From positions 62,001 through 126,000 of the forward strand of contig JACRPS010000021.1 of NCBI GenBank assembly GCA_016223085.1: a stretch of 64,000 nucleotides of DNA. The letters run 5' to 3'. This DNA comes from Chloroflexota bacterium (lineage in GTDB: Bacteria > Chloroflexota > Anaerolineae > Aggregatilineales > Phototrophicaceae). This document shows, one piece after another, positions 59,852 through 64,000 of this stretch (its first letter is position 1; the number at the start of each line of letters is the position of its first letter). The notes below the pieces were generated by a model. The model searched no databases. It worked only from the letters and a program-made list of their open reading frames with translations, and was not told where the DNA came from. A program made the translations under genes and the position numbers.

Positions 59852-61254
59852 AACAATCCCTGCGCTTTCAGCGCATCCAGCGACTGCGCCAGCGCGCTTT
59901 CTATCTCTTTAATCCGGTCGTAGAAGATCGGCGTTGGCCGGGCGGTTTCCAGCGCCAGCCGCGAACCCGCTTTTGCCAGCAGAATGGTCGGGCGGCCTTT
60001 GCCCCAGGCGTAGCCCAGTTGCAGGTAAACGCCGGGGTCGGGATCGGTCAGGTCGGCGACAAACACGGCGGCGGTTTCAATGCGGCGTTTGATCTGGTCG
60101 AGCAGGTCTTCGGTCGGGTTCGATTGTTCCACCCGTTCGCACAGCAGCCCCAACGCATGAATCGGCGTCTGAATACCGTAATAAAACAGGTCGTCGGTGT
60201 CGGCGCGGACGGGCATCGCCACAAACGCGTGGCGTTTGGCGGGCACAACCGGCGTATTATCCGGCGGCTCAACAGTATCCGCCGGTTCCGGCACGTGCAG
60301 CAGATACCCCCACCCGGCGGCCAGCGGCGCGGCTTCGTCGCTGTCGCGCAGGTCGGCGTCCATCACGGCGCGCAGGCGGGCGACGCGGCTGTCGCTGATT
60401 TCGAGGATGGTGATGCGTTCCAGCGCCGGCGGCAGCGCCCCGGCCCGCAGCGCGTCCAGGTAGCCGGCGACCTGCGACCGCAGCGCCTCGCGTTCGTCCA
60501 GCCCGAAGCCCGGCCCGTGAATCGTCATGGCAAGATGGCGCGTCTGTGGCGCTTCGTAGGCCAGCACTTCCAGCACCTGATAGGCGAAGTCGTGGATTTG
60601 CTGGTAGCCGAACTGGCGCGGCGCGGCAGTGCCGACGTATAACGCTTTCGGCGCGGTGATCGCGCCCTCGGTTTCGATCAGGCAGTGTTCGCCGGGCAGC
60701 ACGTGAAGCTGTTCCACGTCAATATGGGGCAGCAGTTCCAGCAACCGCGTCACCAGCGCGTCCGAGCCGTAAAAGTTCCGCGCGTGTTTGAGCGCGATCA
60801 CGTCCGCCGCAAAATCCACGATGTTGCCGTTGGTGATGGTGAACGTCACGGAACGGCCAGCGGCGGATGGTGTGGGCAGCGCGGCGCGAAGCGCATTGAG
60901 AAACGCAGCAGAGAGCTTCGCCCGCAGGCCGGCGCGCATGTCCTCGTACTGAATATCCGCCAGGCGCGGCCAGACTTTTCCATCCAGCAGCACCGGAAAA
61001 ATCCGTTTGCCCTGATCTTCCGCCAGCAGAATTTCCCGTTTAATCCACCTGGACTCGCGGGCGTGACCGGACATAATGACCAGCAGAGCGCCACAGCTCA
61101 GAATGCCCTGTTCGATGGATTCCCACCAGTCTTCACTCGGTTCAATCCCCTTTTCATCCATCCACACGGCAAAGCCTTCGTTTTCCAGCAGGGCGCGCAG
61201 GTAGCGGGCGAAGTCAATATCCTGTTTGCTGTAGCTGATAAAAATATGCGACAT
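59848..61254 (-). CDS. TIR-domain protein with macro-like and deoxyribosyltransferase-like regions
   Basis: 468 residues. The TIR domain (about 1–130) begins 'HIFISYSKQDIDFARYLRALLENEGFAVWMD'. The Glu in 'DWWESIEQ' (E45) aligns with the NADase catalytic Glu of active TIRs. The middle (about 135–330) is weakly macro-domain-like ('TFTITNGNIVDFAADVIAL', 'MTIHGPGFGLDEREAL'). The C-terminal part (about 345–468) resembles nucleoside 2-deoxyribosyltransferase-like/TIR-like domains ('HAFVAMP', 'VADLTDPDPGVYLQLGYAWG'), but the usual catalytic Glu of 'YELG' is Gln. Such a protein could make or cleave NAD-derived signals. TIR proteins often act in anti-phage defence; no other defence gene is adjacent. 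The acyltransferase gene is coupled downstream. Confidence 0.82.
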   Translation of the reverse strand: MSHIFISYSKQDIDFARYLRALLENEGFAVWMDEKGIEPSEDWWESIEQGILSCGALLVIMSGHARESRWIKREILLAEDQGKRIFPVLLDGKVWPRLADIQYEDMRAGLRAKLSAAFLNALRAALPTPSAAGRSVTFTITNGNIVDFAADVIALKHARNFYGSDALVTRLLELLPHIDVEQLHVLPGEHCLIETEGAITAPKALYVGTAAPRQFGYQQIHDFAYQVLEVLAYEAPQTRHLAMTIHGPGFGLDEREALRSQVAGYLDALRAGALPPALERITILEISDSRVARLRAVMDADLRDSDEAAPLAAGWGYLLHVPEPADTVEPPDNTPVVPAKRHAFVAMPVRADTDDLFYYGIQTPIHALGLLCERVEQSNPTEDLLDQIKRRIETAAVFVADLTDPDPGVYLQLGYAWGKGRPTILLAKAGSRLALETARPTPIFYDRIKEIESALAQSLDALKAQGLL

Positions 61255-61316
61255 AGACCGTCCACCGGAATCTGCAATTACTTTTCACGAACAGGCGGAA
61301 TTGACTGCGAAGATAC

Positions 61317-61639
61317 CTACATCAGCCGAGCCGCCGACAGCGCCAGCAGCACGGCAACCAGATAGATTGTACACGGAATGAGCCAGAGCAAAGGCTTAAG
61401 GACATCCAGCCACGCGGGCGAACGCGGTTTGCCCACCAGCGGCGCGTCAGATACAACAGGCCAGTATACAGGCCGCTGCCCAGTATTGAAACGAGATACG
61501 TCAGGCTTTCCGGCGTCGGTTCGGACAGCGCCGCCAAGACCAGAATGGCGATTGCCCAGACGACGCCGACGGTCACCAGCCAGCGCGCCGATCGGTGCCC
61601 GGTTTCAGGAGCCGACGGTAATGCGGCTGAGTGTGACAT
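61317..61639 (-). pseudogene. Small membrane protein with probable frameshift
   Basis: ATG 61639 (GAGGGGG upstream). The first frame gives 'ARWLVTVGVVWAIAILVLAAL' and 'TYLVSILGSGLYTGLLYL', two membrane segments. It then turns to unlikely sequence rich in Trp, Cys and Ser to a stop at 61322. The next frame over instead reads 'SPAWLDVLKPLLWLIPCTIYLV' and 'LALSAARLM' to a stop at 61317, a good third membrane segment. A single-base change between about 61400 and 61440 would join them. It could be a sequencing error or a real pseudogene. No family recognised. Starts inside the 3' end of the glycosyltransferase gene. Confidence 0.45.
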
Positions 61640-63551
61640 AATCCCCCTCATTCGTGGTCAACCGCTGCCCGGTCGAAAAATCGTACAAGCCCGCCAGCAG
61701 GCGGTACTCGCCGGACGGAATATCGGGCGGGATGGTGATGGTATAGGCCGGGCTGACCAGCGTTTCGTGCGGATCGTCCCAGGTGAAGGTCGGGCGACCG
61801 GGCAGCGCGGGCGTGCCGTCGGCCTGTGCCAGCGCGTCGTGGTTATCCGGCGAGGACAGGTGCAGGTACAGGTGATAGTCCGCCGCCGGGCGCTGCTCCG
61901 CCTGCCAGTACAGCCGGACAGTAAGGCTTTCCCCCGGTTTCGCCCGCGTCCTGTCCAAGTCATAACCGACCAGGATGATGCCGCCGCTGAAGGCTGCCTC
62001 GATTTCGTGCTGCATCCGCTCAACGCGGTAGATGTAAAACGGGTCGCCGCGCCAGGGTTGGGCTGAATCCGGCGGGGGGAAGGCTTTCAGCAGCAGCATC
62101 TCGTCGCGGATAGGCAGCGGCGGGTCGTCGCCGGGGTAGTTGCCGGCGAGGTGGACGTAAGCGATGCCATTCCCGCGCCAGTCGTCCGGCGGCTGGTCAA
62201 GGTAACGAATCGTTTCCACCAGCGGGCGGTGCGGGCCGGTGTAGCCGCCCCATATCGGGTTAAACAGCCGCCAGTACCATTTCTGACCTTCCAGCCCGGT
62301 GATCGCCAGGGTGCCCGGTTCCAGCGAGGCCACTGACCACTGCACCATTTCCCGCTCGGTGTAGGGGTAGGTCAAAGCCACAATCTGCTGGGAGCGTGTA
62401 ACCAGCGGCGGCAGCGCCCAAGCGCCCAGCAGCAGCGCCAGCGGCACGGCAGCGCGAACGGTCAGCCGGCGGCTGAGGGCACAGCCGGCGCTCAGCAACG
62501 ACACGGCAATCAGCAGCGCCAGGACGCTGGATGCAGGCGAGATATAACGGTCTTTGAGCGGGTCCCACACCAGAAACGACGACACCAGCCACACGTGAAC
62601 CAGGCTGAAGGCGAGCAGCAGCAGCCAGGCGGCACGGCGGTCTGCCGATGCCTGCCGCAAAAACAGCGCCGTGCCGATCAACAGCACCAGCGCCAGCAGC
62701 CCTAACCCATACAGGCCGACCTGCGCCGCTGCCACGTTGTACAGGTACAGCACCCGCGCCGGGTTCACCAGATTTTGCAGGCCGGAATTCATGAACTGCG
62801 ACGGTTCGGCGTTGCCCCGGTCAACCAGCGTGCTCGCGCCGTACACGGCCAGCAGCAGGTAGGCCGCCAGCGCAATCAGCCCGACCTGCGCCAGCGTCAC
62901 CCACAGCCAGCGGCGGTGATGCGACCACGCCAGCCACAACGTCGCGCCGACTCCCAACCCCAGCACGGTGAAGATGCTGTATTTGGCCGCCACCGCGCCC
63001 AGGCCAAACACCGTAGCGGCGACCGCCCACGACCATCGCCGGGTGTCCAGCGTTTGTAACATCGCCCAGACCGACGCGGTCACAAACACCGTTTGCCAGG
63101 GTTCGGTCAGTGCCAGCCGCATCTGCGCCTGGACGACCGGCAGCACGGCCCAGACCAGCGCGGCGACAGCGCCCACCAGCGGCGAATGCAGTTTGTCCCC
63201 GATGCGATAGAGGAGATACACCGTGACCAGATTGGCAGCCGCACTCAGCAGCCGCACGACGCGGACGATCAGTTCGGCGTGGGTGACGGCGGACGTGCCA
63301 GTGATCGCTTCGGTCACGCGCTGCGTGGCGGCGAACAGCCCCAGAATCACCGGCGGGTAGCCGCGCACGGACATCACGGGGATTTCGCCCAAGCCCCGGT
63401 CGCGGAAGGTCTGCGCCAGCAGAATCCCTTCGTCGGTGTCCAGCACCGGCAACCGGTCATCATAGCCGATCAGCAGAAACAGCGCTGCCACCAGCAGCAG
63501 GGCAGTCAAAAAATACGGTGGGTATTTTGTCGAGGAGGGGTTTGGATTCAT
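61605..63551 (-). CDS. GT39-family membrane glycosyltransferase (ArnT/PMT-like)
   Basis: The start at 63551 gives 648 residues; the upstream codons of the same frame do not match a membrane protein. About 10–12 membrane segments occupy residues 10–420. The first periplasmic loop carries 'PVLDTDEGILLAQTFRDRGLGEIP', with the Asp-Glu expected for GT-C glycosyltransferases. The C-terminal ~220 residues form a soluble periplasmic beta-rich domain ('ILVGYDLDRTRAKPGESLTVRLYWQAEQRPAADYHLYLHL'), often seen in actinobacterial and chloroflexal members. It should transfer a sugar from a polyprenyl carrier to a protein or lipid outside the membrane. It leads the minus-strand operon with the TIR, acyltransferase and methyltransferase genes. 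Confidence 0.85.
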   Translation of the reverse strand: MNPNPSSTKYPPYFLTALLLVAALFLLIGYDDRLPVLDTDEGILLAQTFRDRGLGEIPVMSVRGYPPVILGLFAATQRVTEAITGTSAVTHAELIVRVVRLLSAAANLVTVYLLYRIGDKLHSPLVGAVAALVWAVLPVVQAQMRLALTEPWQTVFVTASVWAMLQTLDTRRWSWAVAATVFGLGAVAAKYSIFTVLGLGVGATLWLAWSHHRRWLWVTLAQVGLIALAAYLLLAVYGASTLVDRGNAEPSQFMNSGLQNLVNPARVLYLYNVAAAQVGLYGLGLLALVLLIGTALFLRQASADRRAAWLLLLAFSLVHVWLVSSFLVWDPLKDRYISPASSVLALLIAVSLLSAGCALSRRLTVRAAVPLALLLGAWALPPLVTRSQQIVALTYPYTEREMVQWSVASLEPGTLAITGLEGQKWYWRLFNPIWGGYTGPHRPLVETIRYLDQPPDDWRGNGIAYVHLAGNYPGDDPPLPIRDEMLLLKAFPPPDSAQPWRGDPFYIYRVERMQHEIEAAFSGGIILVGYDLDRTRAKPGESLTVRLYWQAEQRPAADYHLYLHLSSPDNHDALAQADGTPALPGRPTFTWDDPHETLVSPAYTITIPPDIPSGEYRLLAGLYDFSTGQRLTTNEGDYVTLSRITVGS

Positions 63552-63699
63552 GAATGTCGCTGCGCGCCGGCACACCTGATGCAGGCGAAACCCTTGACCA
63601 ATCGATTCAACAGATTGTACCCGCAAGGCGGATAACTGCCATTGCTTTCATCAATTTACTTTATAATGGATTATCGAAGTTCTGATGGGAGGCGGCGGC

Positions 63700-64000
63700 A
63701 TGGTGGACGTTAGCCCTCAGTCCGATGATCGAAGTTTCGAACCGTTGAGCAAGCGCGAGTTGGATGTCCTGGCGCTGGTCGCTGCGGGGTTGTCGAACAG
63801 TGAAATTGCCGAACGCCTCGTCGTCGCTTACACCACCGTCAAATGGTACATCCGGCAAATCTTCAACAAACTCGGCGTGGACAACCGCGCGCAGGCCACC
63901 GAACGCGCCCGCGCGCTGGGGCTGGTGAGCGCGGCGGAAGCGGCGCAGCCCATCAAACACAACCTGCCCGCGCCGGTGTCACCGTTCATCGGGCGGACGC
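63700..64000 (+). CDS. LuxR-type HTH–AAA regulator, N-terminal part
   Basis: ATG at 63700 with GGGAGG 6 bases upstream; the in-frame ATG 15 bases earlier has no such site. The gene runs off the right edge after 100 codons. The protein begins with a LuxR-type HTH ('PLSKRELDVLALVAAGLSNSEIAERLVVAYTTVKWYIRQIFNKLGVDNRAQATERARALG'). It then reads 'LPAPVSPFIGRT', the usual entry into an AAA/STAND ATPase domain. It is therefore the start of a large LuxR–AAA regulator with the HTH at its N-terminus. A perfect TATAAT (63662–63667) is the likely −10. It could be a partner of the NarL-type kinases only if it had a receiver domain, which is not seen. Confidence 0.85.
   Translation, partial: MVDVSPQSDDRSFEPLSKRELDVLALVAAGLSNSEIAERLVVAYTTVKWYIRQIFNKLGVDNRAQATERARALGLVSAAEAAQPIKHNLPAPVSPFIGRT

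Overview
The window looks like part of the chromosome of a Chloroflexota (Anaerolineae-type) bacterium. This is an inference from gene content, not a taxonomic test. The GC content is high. There are large orphan PAS/GAF histidine kinases of the NarL type, a Ser/Thr-kinase–AAA–TPR regulator, AAA ATPases with helix-turn-helix domains, and secreted DUF4397/SH3/LysM proteins with Pro-Thr linkers. A family of about 28-bp palindromes is scattered through the intergenic gaps. I see no insertion sequence, phage, CRISPR array or rRNA. One tRNA, Ala(CGC), is present.

Layout. 1–10.2 kb, + strand: a catabolic run with a dihydroorotase/hydantoinase-type hydrolase (cut by the window edge), M14 carboxypeptidase, M24 Xaa-Pro peptidase, imidazolonepropionase-like amidohydrolase, MFS transporter, DapA-type aldolase, two SDRs and an M32 carboxypeptidase. 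10.3–11.6 kb: a LivG ATPase followed by a chimeric gene, the start of LivF joined to the end of an M20 peptidase. 11.7–20.6 kb: M23 peptidase, SDR, a six-PAS histidine kinase, M24 peptidase, Rieske oxygenase and patatin. 20.6–25.2 kb, minus strand: a three-gene cell-surface operon (LysM, DUF4397 lipoprotein, DUF4397-SH3). 25.4–33.5 kb: GHMP kinase, YgjP-type metallopeptidase, histidine kinase, RdgB, a CarH-type B12 photoreceptor regulator with three 11-bp operator repeats, a Lon N-terminal-domain protein, and a ferredoxin/geranylgeranyl-reductase pair. 33.7–42.4 kb: acyl-CoA ligase, a secreted Cys-repeat protein, an ArsR–SRPBCC–hydrolase operon containing a broken hydrolase gene, and an ADP-forming acyl-CoA synthetase–GNAT fusion. 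42.7–52.2 kb: Ser/Thr kinase–AAA–TPR, AAA–HTH, PPi-type phosphofructokinase and class I aldolase (divergent pair), and AraC with a DHFR-like enzyme. 52.3–54.5 kb, minus strand: a copper-linked operon (PCYCGC lipoprotein, a candidate selenoprotein, CuA–cytochrome c) behind tandem CsoR-like operators. 54.7–64 kb: ferritin, tRNA-Ala, a dCache histidine kinase, a minus-strand operon (GT39 glycosyltransferase, broken membrane protein, TIR protein, acyltransferase, methyltransferase), and the start of a LuxR–AAA regulator.

The strongest points of interest are: (i) an in-frame UGA, probably selenocysteine, in a DUF1573-like membrane protein, with a hairpin at the position of a bacterial SECIS and a downstream gene that starts on the read-through stop codon; (ii) two CsoR-like operators 21 bp apart in front of that operon; (iii) a MerR–B12 regulator with the W-x9-EH light-sensing signature and three 11-bp direct repeats in its own leader; (iv) two chimeric gene junctions that suggest deletion/rearrangement or misassembly; (v) a TIR–(macro-like)–deoxyribosyltransferase-like protein translationally coupled to a phospholipid acyltransferase.
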